A stretch of DNA of 64,000 nucleotides from Paraburkholderia polaris (GTDB lineage Bacteria > Pseudomonadota > Gammaproteobacteria > Burkholderiales > Burkholderiaceae). A program made the translations under genes and the position numbers. Below are positions 8,231 to 16,354 of this stretch, piece by piece. The notes under the pieces were generated by a model. It searched no databases and had not been told where the DNA came from. It worked only from the letters and a program-made list of their open reading frames with translations. Positions within the stretch are counted from its first letter, which is position 1, and each line of letters begins with the position of its first letter. Location of the stretch: contig NZ_JABBGJ010000043.1 in assembly GCF_012927345.1 (NCBI RefSeq), forward strand, positions 31,714 to 95,713, in the 5' to 3' direction.

Positions 8231-9346
8231 TCAAACGCTCTTTATCTCGTAGGCGAGATATCCTTCCTCGGCCTGCGCGGCGACCAGATTGCGTGCGCCA
8301 AACGCCTGCGCCGGTGAAACGAAACCTGCCGCGTGCAGTTGCCCGCGCAACACGCGGCGCGCCGCCTCCGCACCGAGCACACCGGTTTGCGCATAGGGCG
8401 AGTTGCCGCGCAGAATCACACTGACGGAATTCGTATTGCCGCGCCCCTGACACGACAGCGTGCAGCGATTCACATCCGGGTTTTCACGCGCGGGCTCGAC
8501 CTGGGTCACGGCTTTGCCCCATTCGTTGGTGACGTCTTCCTGTTTGGCGGGGTCGAGGTGGCGGCAATCTTCCTCGAACTTCTTCAGCAGGCCGACCACC
8601 GCGAGAAAGCGCTCCTGATTCCTGAACGACACGAGCGTCTGGCAATTTCGCACGCGTGGGTCGTCCTGGTACCACACCGGCTCGCCGCCCCCACCCCATG
8701 GCAACGCATTCAGCAGCAGGTGTTCACCCGGCACGTGAACCTGATACGGCGTTGCCCATGGCCACTGCACCAGTTGCTTGTTGCGCAGGTAGAACTGCGG
8801 CTGCGTACACATCCGCAGGAACGACATCGTCGAGGCGACGCTCACTTCCGAGTCGCCGAGATAGAGCACGTCGAGCGTGTCGATGCCCGGGGTTTCCAGC
8901 GCAATCTCCGCAGCGAGATTGCCTTCAGCCCACATGTACGAATTGCCGGGACACAGCGCCAGATTCCGGGCAGCGAAGGCCTCGCCATACGTGCGTTTCA
9001 GCAGCGACATCCAGTCGGTCTCGCCGGTGGTGTCGAAGTAATGGCAACCGGCCGCGAGACTCGCCTCGACAACAGGGCGCCCGAGCTGCATGAACGGCCC
9101 GACGATATTGATCACCACCTTCTTGCCATTGAAGAATTCGGTGAGCGCGCCCGTCTCGTGCTGAACCGCAACGCACTGATAGTCATGTCCGGCGAGTTCG
9201 GGCACCTTCGCCAGCTCTTCTTCCAGCCGCTCCTTGCTGCGCCCGGCGGCAATGAACGGAATGCCGCGTTCGGCGAGCTTCCATGCCGTGAGCTTGCCGG
9301 TGTAGCCACTCGCTCCATAGAGGACCACTTCGTATGTCGTTGCCAT
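8231..9346 (-). CDS. Saccharopine dehydrogenase NADP-binding-domain protein / trans-acting enoyl reductase family
   Basis: The 371 residues begin with a Rossmann motif, VVLYGASGYTGKLTAWKLAE, followed by the AGRSKERLEEEL segment that reads the NADP 2'-phosphate. This is the organisation of the saccharopine-dehydrogenase-like/trans-acting enoyl reductase family (compare mycobacterial Rv2953). The ATG at 9346 has GAAGGAGACG upstream. Surrounded by acyl-CoA dehydrogenase and thiolase genes, it more probably reduces or isomerises an acyl-CoA-linked intermediate than handles lysine. The exact reaction is unknown. Confidence 0.78.
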   Translation of the reverse strand: MATTYEVVLYGASGYTGKLTAWKLAERGIPFIAAGRSKERLEEELAKVPELAGHDYQCVAVQHETGALTEFFNGKKVVINIVGPFMQLGRPVVEASLAAGCHYFDTTGETDWMSLLKRTYGEAFAARNLALCPGNSYMWAEGNLAAEIALETPGIDTLDVLYLGDSEVSVASTMSFLRMCTQPQFYLRNKQLVQWPWATPYQVHVPGEHLLLNALPWGGGGEPVWYQDDPRVRNCQTLVSFRNQERFLAVVGLLKKFEEDCRHLDPAKQEDVTNEWGKAVTQVEPARENPDVNRCTLSCQGRGNTNSVSVILRGNSPYAQTGVLGAEAARRVLRGQLHAAGFVSPAQAFGARNLVAAQAEEGYLAYEIKSV

Positions 9347-9397
9347 GTCGTCGTCTCCTTCAGGTTGTCATCGGATTGCGTGAACGCGCCGTGCCGT

Positions 9398-10654
9398 TCA
9401 AAGCAGCTCGGGATCGATCAGGTAGTAGCCGCCCTTGATCGCCAGCACTTCGTTGCAGCCGTCCTCGATCATCGACGCGCGTGCGTCGCGCCAGATCTTT
9501 TCGATCGGATACTCGCGTGTGAGCCCGTTGCCGCAGAAGATCTGCAGCGCGTCGTTGGCGACTTCGAAGGCGGTCTGGGTCGCGGTGACCTTCGCCGTCA
9601 TGGCCGCGTGCAGCGAAGGCTGCGCAGCGGTGAAGTTGTAATGCACGACACGCTGCGCGAGCGCGCGGGCGGCCTCCACCTTGCGGAACATATGAAAGAG
9701 CCGTGATGCGACCGACTGATGGCGAATGATCGGCAAACCACCCTGCTTGCGTTCATGCGCGTAAGCGAGCGCGAGCTCGAACGCGGCGCGTGCGGTACCC
9801 GCAAAAACGTTGGCCATGATCGCGTTGGCAAACGTGTGGATCGCATAGACCGCGTCGACGTACTGGTCGGGGCCCGCGAGAATGTGCTCCTTCGACAACG
9901 TGACGTTCTCGAAGAACAGTTCGCCCTGGTTGAGCGCGCGCTGGCCGATCTTGTCGAGCGGCTTGCCGCGCGAGACGCCTTTGGCGTCGAGCGGCACGAT
10001 CACCACCGCGCCGCGTTTCGTGTCGGCTCCGTTGCCGCTGTCCGCCGCGCAATAGAGAATGCACACGTCGGCGGCGATACCGTTCGACACCCACGCCGAC
10101 TTCTGCCCGTTGATGATCACCTCGTCGCCGCGCAGCGTCGCCACGCAGTTAGGCCTGCCGTACGTGCCCTGCGGATGAAAGATCATGCCGTTCACGTCGA
10201 GCATGTCGGAGCCGTGATCGGGTTCCGTGATGGCCCAGCAGCCGAGCTTCGCATCCGGTGCGAGCGCACGGCAAAACGGGTTGACGGACACCGCGCTCAT
10301 CAGCGCGGGCAGCAAACCTGCGCCGTAGGTGATCGCGAGTCCCGCATCGCCCCAGCCAAGCTCTTCGAACAGGATGCTCATCGTCGTCGCCCGTTCGGCG
10401 GGTTCGAGTTCGAGCAGCCCGTCGACGCCGAAACCCAGCCCGACAAACTTGTCGCGCGCCTCCCAATAGGGCGAGCCCTGCGCGATCACCTCCTCGGGCG
10501 TCATGCGATCGAGCTTGACGCCGATCGGACGCATCACTTCTTCTGCGTAACGATGCACGCTCTGCTGCACCATCTGGTTCATCTCGGAGAGTTCCGGCTG
10601 CGCGCCGAGCGGACCGAGTTTGTGCGCTGCAATGTGATTCGTTGCGGTTGACAT
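9398..10654 (-). CDS. Acyl-CoA dehydrogenase
   Basis: This 418-residue acyl-CoA dehydrogenase has the central WAITEPDHGSDMLDV (FAD domain) and the C-terminal FCGNGLTREYPIEKIWRDARA with the RDAR region seen in most family members. The open frame runs on to 11566 across the divergent promoter region, but a strong GGAGGAG precedes the ATG at 10654 (MSTATNHIAAHK), which is the real start. It is the first gene of the minus-strand operon and lies 249 bp from the divergent MalT-like regulator. Its electrons would go to the EtfAB encoded downstream. Having two dehydrogenases in one operon suggests two successive desaturations or chain-length specialisation. Confidence 0.92.
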   Translation of the reverse strand: MSTATNHIAAHKLGPLGAQPELSEMNQMVQQSVHRYAEEVMRPIGVKLDRMTPEEVIAQGSPYWEARDKFVGLGFGVDGLLELEPAERATTMSILFEELGWGDAGLAITYGAGLLPALMSAVSVNPFCRALAPDAKLGCWAITEPDHGSDMLDVNGMIFHPQGTYGRPNCVATLRGDEVIINGQKSAWVSNGIAADVCILYCAADSGNGADTKRGAVVIVPLDAKGVSRGKPLDKIGQRALNQGELFFENVTLSKEHILAGPDQYVDAVYAIHTFANAIMANVFAGTARAAFELALAYAHERKQGGLPIIRHQSVASRLFHMFRKVEAARALAQRVVHYNFTAAQPSLHAAMTAKVTATQTAFEVANDALQIFCGNGLTREYPIEKIWRDARASMIEDGCNEVLAIKGGYYLIDPELL

Positions 10655-10826
10655 GTCTCCTCCTTCGAGGTGGTTGGGCGTATCATTTCGTGAGCAACAC
10701 GCGGGTACTGGTCGCGCGCAGCGAGGTGTCCAGACATCACCCGCCGGCGCGTTGCACCGTTGTCCGGCTGACTGAACTTCGATCTCCGCGATGGAATCCA
10801 TGGTGTCTTTGCGCGACGCCGCGCAA

Positions 10827-10848
10827 TATCCCCCGTACAGGGGAGCGC
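10827..10848. promoter_or_regulatory. GC palindrome TATCCCCC-N5-GGGGAGCG, candidate operator
   Basis: The core is CCCCC (10830-10834), GTACA, GGGG (10840-10843), continuing AGCGCG. It lies about 175 bp upstream of the operon's first ATG (10654) and 56 bp upstream of the MalT-like gene. A near-copy with the same five-base spacer and the same AGCGC flank occurs at 20368-20390 upstream of the PHA operon. The GGGGAG half resembles the published MalT box core GGGGA(T/G)GAGG. Binding by the adjacent regulator is an inference. Confidence 0.5.
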
Positions 10849-10903
10849 GACTACATGGACGGGGGGTGGCAGCCAGGGTCAACCCGAACGCCTGGAGCCG
10901 CCG

Positions 10904-13639
10904 ATGCATGTGACTGAAGCGATGCCCCCGAAGCGGTTCCCTCTGCTTCTCGCTACGAAGGTGTATCCGCCGCGGCTGCCCGCGGGCCTGATCGATCGTC
11001 CGCGGCTGATTCGCCTCGCCGAGCAGGCCGAAAGCAAACGGCTCACGGTGATCAAGGCCCCCGCCGGCTTCGGCAAGACTTCGCTCGCGCTCATGTGGCT
11101 CGACCGGCTGCGTGCGGGCGGTGCGCAGATAGCGTGGCTGTCGCTCGATACCGACGACGACGAACCTGCGCGCTTTCTCCATCATCTGGCGCAGGCGTTG
11201 CAGCATGCGAGCAACAAGGTCGGCGCGGCGGCGATCGGCCTGACGGCCGAGGCCTCGCTGATTCCAGCGCACGCCATTGTCTCGACGCTGATCAATGAAC
11301 TGGTCGATGTCGACGACGAGGTCTATCTTTTCCTCGACGACTATCATCTGATCAGCCTTGCGACGATTCATGACGCCGTGTCGTTCTTCGTCGAGAACGC
11401 CCCATCGCACGTGCATGTGGTGATCTGCACCCGAACGGATCCCGCGCTGCCGCTCGCCCGACTGCGAGCCCGCAACAATCTGCTGGAAATCGACGCGTCG
11501 ACGCTGCGCTTCAACTTCGACGAAACGCGCATTTTTGTCGAACACGAATGCCCAGGCAAACTGCACGCGTCCAGCGTCAAATCGCTCTTCGCAAACACCG
11601 AGGGCTGGGCCGCGGCGCTGCGCATTTCCACCTCGGCGTTATCGCGCGAGACGTACAAACCCGGTTTGGAACTGGCCGCGCCATCCGGTGCTTCCCGGCC
11701 GTTCGCGGCTTATCTGGAAGACATGCTTAAGCGCCTGCCCGTCGAGACCGTCGAGTTCATGCTGCGCACGTCGATACTCGATCGGCTGACGGCATCGCTG
11801 TGCGAGGCGGTCACAGGCGTCGAGGCGAGCCAGAGCATGCTGGAGGCGATCGCCGCGCGCCAGTTGCTGCTCGAACCGATGGATCTCGAAGGAGACTGGT
11901 TCCGCTATCACCATTTGATGGGCGAATACTTGCGGCTGCGGCTGGAGAAGCAGTACCGCGACAAAGTGCCGGAGCTGCATCGCCGTGCGTGCCAGTGGTA
12001 CGCCGGGCAAGAACGGTGGACAGACGCGGTCAGACACGCCATCGCCGCAGGCGCCACGGAAGATGCCGTCTCCTTGATGGGCCATTGCGCGATGGCGCTC
12101 GTCACGAAAGGCGACCTGCTTACGCTGCTCGGCTGGCAACGCCAGTTCCCTGCGCACCTGATGCGGGCGCAAGTGAAGGTCACCCTCGCGATCGCCTGGG
12201 GAATGGCGCTTGCGATGCGTTTTCACGATGCGCTTGCGATGTTGGATGCGATCGGGAACGACACCCCCGGCACGAGCGCCGACGCCGAAAGTATCCATTG
12301 GGAATCCCAGGCGATCCGCTCGGTCGTGGCGGCGCTGCAAGACGATCCGCAGCGGGCGCTCGTGCTTGCACAGGCCTGCCTCGACAAGCCGTCGACCGAT
12401 ATCTGGACCACCAACGTGGTATCCAACGTCGTGCGCTTCGGGCACTGGAAAGCGGGCAACCTCGAAGCGCTGTACGCGACGCCATGGATCCCCTATTCGA
12501 TCGAGGAAGACAAGCGCAACGTGTTCTCTTCTGTCTACCGGCTCTGTCTGCTTGGCCACGCGGAAATGCAGCAGATGCATTTCGCGTTGGCCGAACGGTA
12601 TTTCACGGAGTCGATGCGGCTCGCCGAACATCATGCCGGCCCGCAGTCCATCTGCGTCGCGCTATGCGCGCCGATGATCGGACACATCCGCTACGAACAA
12701 GGCCGGCTGGACGAGGCTGAAGCGCTGGTCATCGACCTGATGCCGGTCGTCGACGCCGCAGTCATGCTGGATAGCGTGTTGATCGCCTATCGTCTGCTCG
12801 TCCGGATCGCGATCGCGCGCGCGAACACACCCCAAGCCCATACCTTGCTCGACCAGGCTCAGACCTTGGCTTATGCGCGCCGGTGGGACCGGCTGAGCGC
12901 CGCCGCGCTCGTTGAGCGCACCCGGCTCTATCTGACGGAAGGGAGGGTCGCGGAAGCCGCCGCGTGTGTTGCACAACTCGATCGGCTCGCAACCTCCGTT
13001 TGCGCCCCTGCGCAGTCCGTCTCACCGGAGGTCGAGACCTACCGCGCGCTTGCGGCCGCCTTTGTGGCGATGGCGCAGAGCCGAACCCAGAATGCGGTCG
13101 AGTCGTTAAATGCCGCGTTGAGCAGCGTCGAACGCCGGCATGGCGATTACCTCGCGTTGCGTTTGCGGACTGTGCTCGCGGTTGTCTGGCTGAGTGCTGG
13201 CGAACGCAGCCGCGCCGTCGGGATCTTTCGGGAAGTCCTGAGCGTCGCCGCGAGCGCGGGCGTCTACCGGTCCATTCTCGACCAGGGACCGGAAATCGGC
13301 GCGTTGCTGCAGGCCGTGCGCGACGATACGGGGTGCACGGCGCAGACGAAGGAGACCGTCTCTTACATCGATCACCTGCTCGATGGCTGGCGGGCGCTGT
13401 ACCAGCCTGGCAGCAAGCCGGGGCGCGATGCCGAACGGGAAGCGCTGAGCGCGCGGGAGCGCGGCATCGTCGAGTTGATTGCGCACGGGCAATCGAACAA
13501 GGAAATCGCGCGCACCCTCGGGATCGGGCCTGAAACCGTCAAGTCCCATGTGAAGAGCATCTTCGTGAAGCTGGCGGTCGACAAGCGCGCCCAGGCGGTT
13601 GCGCGCGCGCAGCTGTTGGGACTGGTTGGGCAGCGCTAG
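10904..13639 (+). CDS. MalT-type LuxR-family ATP-dependent transcriptional regulator
   Basis: The 911-residue protein has the MalT layout. The N-terminal signal-transduction ATPase has Walker A APAGFGKTS (about residues 50-58) and Walker B-like YLFLDDYHLI. A long helical TPR-like sensor middle follows, then a C-terminal LuxR helix-turn-helix (LSARERGIVELIAHGQSNKEIA, then GPETVKSHVKSIFVKLAVDKR). Such proteins become active on binding ATP plus an inducer. The ATG at 10904 follows TGGAG at six bases. It is divergent from the acyl-CoA operon and convergent with the PHA operon's last gene, so it sits between two gene sets that share a palindrome. Its inducer is unknown; an acyl-CoA or fatty acid is a reasonable guess. 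Confidence 0.93.
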   Translation: MHVTEAMPPKRFPLLLATKVYPPRLPAGLIDRPRLIRLAEQAESKRLTVIKAPAGFGKTSLALMWLDRLRAGGAQIAWLSLDTDDDEPARFLHHLAQALQHASNKVGAAAIGLTAEASLIPAHAIVSTLINELVDVDDEVYLFLDDYHLISLATIHDAVSFFVENAPSHVHVVICTRTDPALPLARLRARNNLLEIDASTLRFNFDETRIFVEHECPGKLHASSVKSLFANTEGWAAALRISTSALSRETYKPGLELAAPSGASRPFAAYLEDMLKRLPVETVEFMLRTSILDRLTASLCEAVTGVEASQSMLEAIAARQLLLEPMDLEGDWFRYHHLMGEYLRLRLEKQYRDKVPELHRRACQWYAGQERWTDAVRHAIAAGATEDAVSLMGHCAMALVTKGDLLTLLGWQRQFPAHLMRAQVKVTLAIAWGMALAMRFHDALAMLDAIGNDTPGTSADAESIHWESQAIRSVVAALQDDPQRALVLAQACLDKPSTDIWTTNVVSNVVRFGHWKAGNLEALYATPWIPYSIEEDKRNVFSSVYRLCLLGHAEMQQMHFALAERYFTESMRLAEHHAGPQSICVALCAPMIGHIRYEQGRLDEAEALVIDLMPVVDAAVMLDSVLIAYRLLVRIAIARANTPQAHTLLDQAQTLAYARRWDRLSAAALVERTRLYLTEGRVAEAAACVAQLDRLATSVCAPAQSVSPEVETYRALAAAFVAMAQSRTQNAVESLNAALSSVERRHGDYLALRLRTVLAVVWLSAGERSRAVGIFREVLSVAASAGVYRSILDQGPEIGALLQAVRDDTGCTAQTKETVSYIDHLLDGWRALYQPGSKPGRDAEREALSARERGIVELIAHGQSNKEIARTLGIGPETVKSHVKSIFVKLAVDKRAQAVARAQLLGLVGQR

Positions 13640-13647
13640 TTCGCGCT

Positions 13648-14937
13648 TCACCGGGCGACAGCAAGCGTGAGCGCATGGAGCACAACGCCAATCAGGCCGC
13701 CGACGAAGGTGCCGTTGACCCGGATGTATTGCAGGTCGCGGCCGATCTCCGCCTCGATCTTTCGGCTGACTTCTTGCGCGTCCCAGCTCTTCACCACCTC
13801 GGTAATCAGCGCCGACAACTGGCGCCGGTAGCGCACCACGAGCGACCGGGCGAGTTCGAGCCACCATGCGTTCAGCTTGCCCTGAATGGCTGGCTCGCTT
13901 CGTACGCTCTTGCCGAGAGAAGCCAACGCACTCGCGGCTACTTCGCGCAGGACCGAATGCTCGCGATCGAGGTCGGCTGTCACGCGCGCGCGGGTGTGAG
14001 CCAGAATCAGACGATAGTATTCGCCGCCCCGGACATGCCGGATGCAATCGCGCAAGAACGTTCTGCCCAGGCGGCGGTGAACGGCCGACGTCTGTAATTG
14101 AACAATCAGGTGCCGCACAGCCTGGTCGAACTGACGGCGCAGCTCATGATCCGGACTCGCGGCGACTTCATGAAGCAGTGCAACGATGCCTTCGACGAAT
14201 CGATTGACGATATAGGCGTCCAGCGGCGCGGGCGTGTATCTCGACGCCGCGCTGAATTTTGCCTTGATCAGATCCACGTTGGCCTTGAGCCATGTCTCCA
14301 GCGCCTCTAGTCCGCGATCCAGCAGCGGCTGATGCCGGTCCCCCTCGGTCAGGACTTTCAGGATGCCGCCGGCCGCGCGAGACACGTCGAGCGTACGCAA
14401 TTGCGGAATCACCAGTTGGTCGAAGAATCGCCCCACGTCCGCGTCGTCGATACCGTCCAGCAAGCCCGGCAGCGAGTCGGCCACCACGTCGGCGATGGCC
14501 CGGCTGTTTGCCGGTTCGGCCAGCCACCCGGCCAGCGCGTGCACGGCGTTATGACCGCTTAGCCGGCTGATGATCAGCTCCGGCGTCAGGAAATTTTCTT
14601 CGACGAAGTTGCCGAGACTCTCGGCGATGCGTTGCTGCCGTTGCGGAATGATCGCCGTATGCGGGATCGGCAGGCCAAACGGATGCCGGAATAACGCGAC
14701 CACCGCATACCAGTCAGCTATCGCGCCGACTGTGCCTGCCTCAGCAAACGCGCGCAGCCAGGCAAGCCACGGATACTGGCCCTGCCAGGGAATGCACACG
14801 AGCAGCAGCGCGATCATCAGCGCGAGCAGACACGTCGCCGTTCGTCTCATGCGTGTCAGGCGAATTGCCTTGCGCTCCGCAGGTAAAGCGGCCGCCGTGC
14901 GTTGCAGCCTCTCTTCGCCGTCAGTCAGAAACCTCAA
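13648..14937 (-). CDS. DUF445 family membrane protein (YjiN-like)
   Basis: The 429-residue protein has a hydrophobic segment near the N-terminus (LLALMIALLLVCIPW, about residues 37-51). This is followed by the DUF445 hallmark GAIADWYAVVALFRHPFGLPIPHTAIIP. A long helical region follows, with a second membrane segment at the extreme C-terminus (VGGLIGVVLHALTLAVA). Function is not established. The proposed start is TTG at 14937, overlapping the phaZ stop by four bases and preceded by AGGAGG; an ATG at 14850 (MRRTATCLL) is the alternative but has no ribosome site. Tight overlap puts it in the PHA operon. Confidence 0.85.
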   Translation of the reverse strand: MRFLTDGEERLQRTAAALPAERKAIRLTRMRRTATCLLALMIALLLVCIPWQGQYPWLAWLRAFAEAGTVGAIADWYAVVALFRHPFGLPIPHTAIIPQRQQRIAESLGNFVEENFLTPELIISRLSGHNAVHALAGWLAEPANSRAIADVVADSLPGLLDGIDDADVGRFFDQLVIPQLRTLDVSRAAGGILKVLTEGDRHQPLLDRGLEALETWLKANVDLIKAKFSAASRYTPAPLDAYIVNRFVEGIVALLHEVAASPDHELRRQFDQAVRHLIVQLQTSAVHRRLGRTFLRDCIRHVRGGEYYRLILAHTRARVTADLDREHSVLREVAASALASLGKSVRSEPAIQGKLNAWWLELARSLVVRYRRQLSALITEVVKSWDAQEVSRKIEAEIGRDLQYIRVNGTFVGGLIGVVLHALTLAVAR

Positions 14938-15767
14938 ACCGCCTCCTGCCCAAGGAACCTTTGCACGACAGGAGCGACGTCTTTCGCACGCGTGATCAGA
15001 AACAGGTGCCCGTCGTCGATCACATAGAGCGTCGCGTCGCGGATCCGGGCAGCGAGAATCTTCGCGTTGGTCAAGGGCACGATAGGATCGTCGTTGCCGT
15101 GCATGACGAGCGTTCTCTGGCGCAAGCCGCCGAGCCAGGGCAGGCTGCTCCAGCCCGCGGCGGCCAGCAGTTGATAAAGGTAGCCACGGCCGCGCGGCGC
15201 CTGAATGTGGCGGCTATGTTCCTTCAGCAGCGCAGGATCGCGCCGGTAGGCGCCGCCGTATATTTCCGCCCCGACCTGTTGCAGGTAAGCCGGATCGGTA
15301 TAGCGGCGCGGTCCGATCAGCTTCGACAGCACCGAGAGCCGCGCCGGCACCATGACCACGCCTGGCGACGTTGCCGCAAGAATCAGCCGGCGGCAGCGCC
15401 CCGGATACAGGTGGGCGAATTGCTGCGCGAGCGCGCCGCCCCACGACACGCCGAGCACATCGACGGGTCCGTCATAACCCAGCCGCGACAAGAGCTTGTC
15501 GGTCAGCACGGACAGCGTCGAGAAGCGATACGGCACGACCGGCGCAGGCGAGCCGCCGACACCGGGAATGTCGAAGATGATGACGCCCACACCCTCCAGC
15601 GCGGCCACGAACGGTTCCACCAGTTCGAGATTCGCGCCAATACCGTTGAAGATGAGCAATGGCGGCGCAGCGTCACTGCCATGCCGGATCGCAACGCGCA
15701 ACACCTGGCCGTCCAGATCGACGGTCTGGATCTGCAGGGTGGTGACAGACTCGGGGTGAATAGTCAT
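14934..15767 (-). CDS. phaZ: Intracellular medium-chain-length PHA depolymerase (alpha/beta hydrolase)
   Basis: The 277-residue alpha/beta hydrolase resembles the Pseudomonas mcl-PHA depolymerase in length and motifs. It has LLIFNGIGANLELVEPF near the N-terminus, the lipase box GVSWGG (Ser near residue 107), an acidic residue in GNDDPIVPL and the catalytic His in DDGHLFL. PhaZ releases (R)-3-hydroxyalkanoic acids from stored granules. It is 87 bp downstream of the phasin gene and overlaps the DUF445 gene. The ATG at 15767 has only a weak GAG upstream. Presence next to a PHA synthase makes a general hydrolase function unlikely. Confidence 0.88.
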   Translation of the reverse strand: MTIHPESVTTLQIQTVDLDGQVLRVAIRHGSDAAPPLLIFNGIGANLELVEPFVAALEGVGVIIFDIPGVGGSPAPVVPYRFSTLSVLTDKLLSRLGYDGPVDVLGVSWGGALAQQFAHLYPGRCRRLILAATSPGVVMVPARLSVLSKLIGPRRYTDPAYLQQVGAEIYGGAYRRDPALLKEHSRHIQAPRGRGYLYQLLAAAGWSSLPWLGGLRQRTLVMHGNDDPIVPLTNAKILAARIRDATLYVIDDGHLFLITRAKDVAPVVQRFLGQEAV

Positions 15768-15854
15768 TTTTTTCTCATCTGGAAGACCTCATGACACGAC
15801 ACGTCAGACCGCCGCTGCCTCGGCGGCATCGGCGTTTTGCATTGCTTTGCCGCA

Positions 15855-16277
15855 CTACTTCCTGGGTTGCAGCAGCGCCTTCAACTCTTCGACGTGCTCA
15901 GCAACACGCTTGGTCACCACCGCGAAACTGTCGGACTGGGCCCGGTATGCCGTATCCGCGAGTTCCTGCATGTCCACCAGCGCCTTATGCAACGCCTGTT
16001 GCACCACTTCGCCCGTATTCGCGGTGGGCTTGCTGCCTGACGCGATCAGCCGCGTGACGAGAGACTGCAACTCAGTCATCGTCGTGCGCAGAATCTCCGA
16101 CTGCCGGTTCGCGAGCGATTGCATGCCTGCGAGCGCGGTGGTGTTGGCCTGCGCCAGGGCGTCGATGTCCTTGCGGCGCGACTCCAGAAGCGCGGCAACG
16201 TCGATGCCCGGCAGCTTGAACTGCCCGATCATCTTGGTGTATTCAGCGAAAAGGCTGTTGGGATTGGTTGATTCCAT
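15855..16277 (-). CDS. phaP: Phasin family protein
   Basis: The 140-residue protein has FAEYTKMIGQFKLPGIDVAALLESRRKD near its start, the standard opening of the phasin_2 family. It continues as an amphipathic helical protein rich in Ala, Gln and Leu, with no cysteine. Phasins coat PHA granules and set their size. The frame is open to 16358, but the ATG at 16277 (MESTNPNSL) has GGAG upstream and gives the usual phasin N-terminus. It lies 77 bp downstream of phaC; the intervening gap holds an inverted repeat. Confidence 0.92.
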   Translation of the reverse strand: MESTNPNSLFAEYTKMIGQFKLPGIDVAALLESRRKDIDALAQANTTALAGMQSLANRQSEILRTTMTELQSLVTRLIASGSKPTANTGEVVQQALHKALVDMQELADTAYRAQSDSFAVVTKRVAEHVEELKALLQPRK

Positions 16278-16312
16278 GGTCAAGACTCCAAAAAACTGCG
16301 TTGAAAAATACG

Positions 16313-16343
16313 GGCCGTGATGCGATGACGCGACGACACGGCC
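16313..16343 (-). promoter_or_regulatory. Inverted repeat between phaC and phaP
   Basis: GGCCGTG (16313-16319) and CACGGCC (16337-16343) form 7-bp arms around 17 bases in the phaC-phaP gap. It could fold in the mRNA and allow separate phasin mRNA levels, as phasin is normally needed in far larger amounts than synthase. There is no U-tract, so I do not call it a terminator. Confidence 0.3.
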
Positions 16344-16354
16344 AATGGGGTACG

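Noticed and set aside
8333..9706. A long plus-strand open frame antisense to the saccharopine-dehydrogenase-like and acyl-CoA dehydrogenase genes
   Set aside because: Arg/Ala/His-rich composition with no domain; it is the mirror of well-supported minus-strand genes in GC-rich DNA.
10655..11566. N-terminal extension of the acyl-CoA dehydrogenase across the divergent promoter
   Set aside because: Strong GGAGGAG and a family-like N-terminus at 10654; the extra sequence overlaps the LuxR gene antisense.
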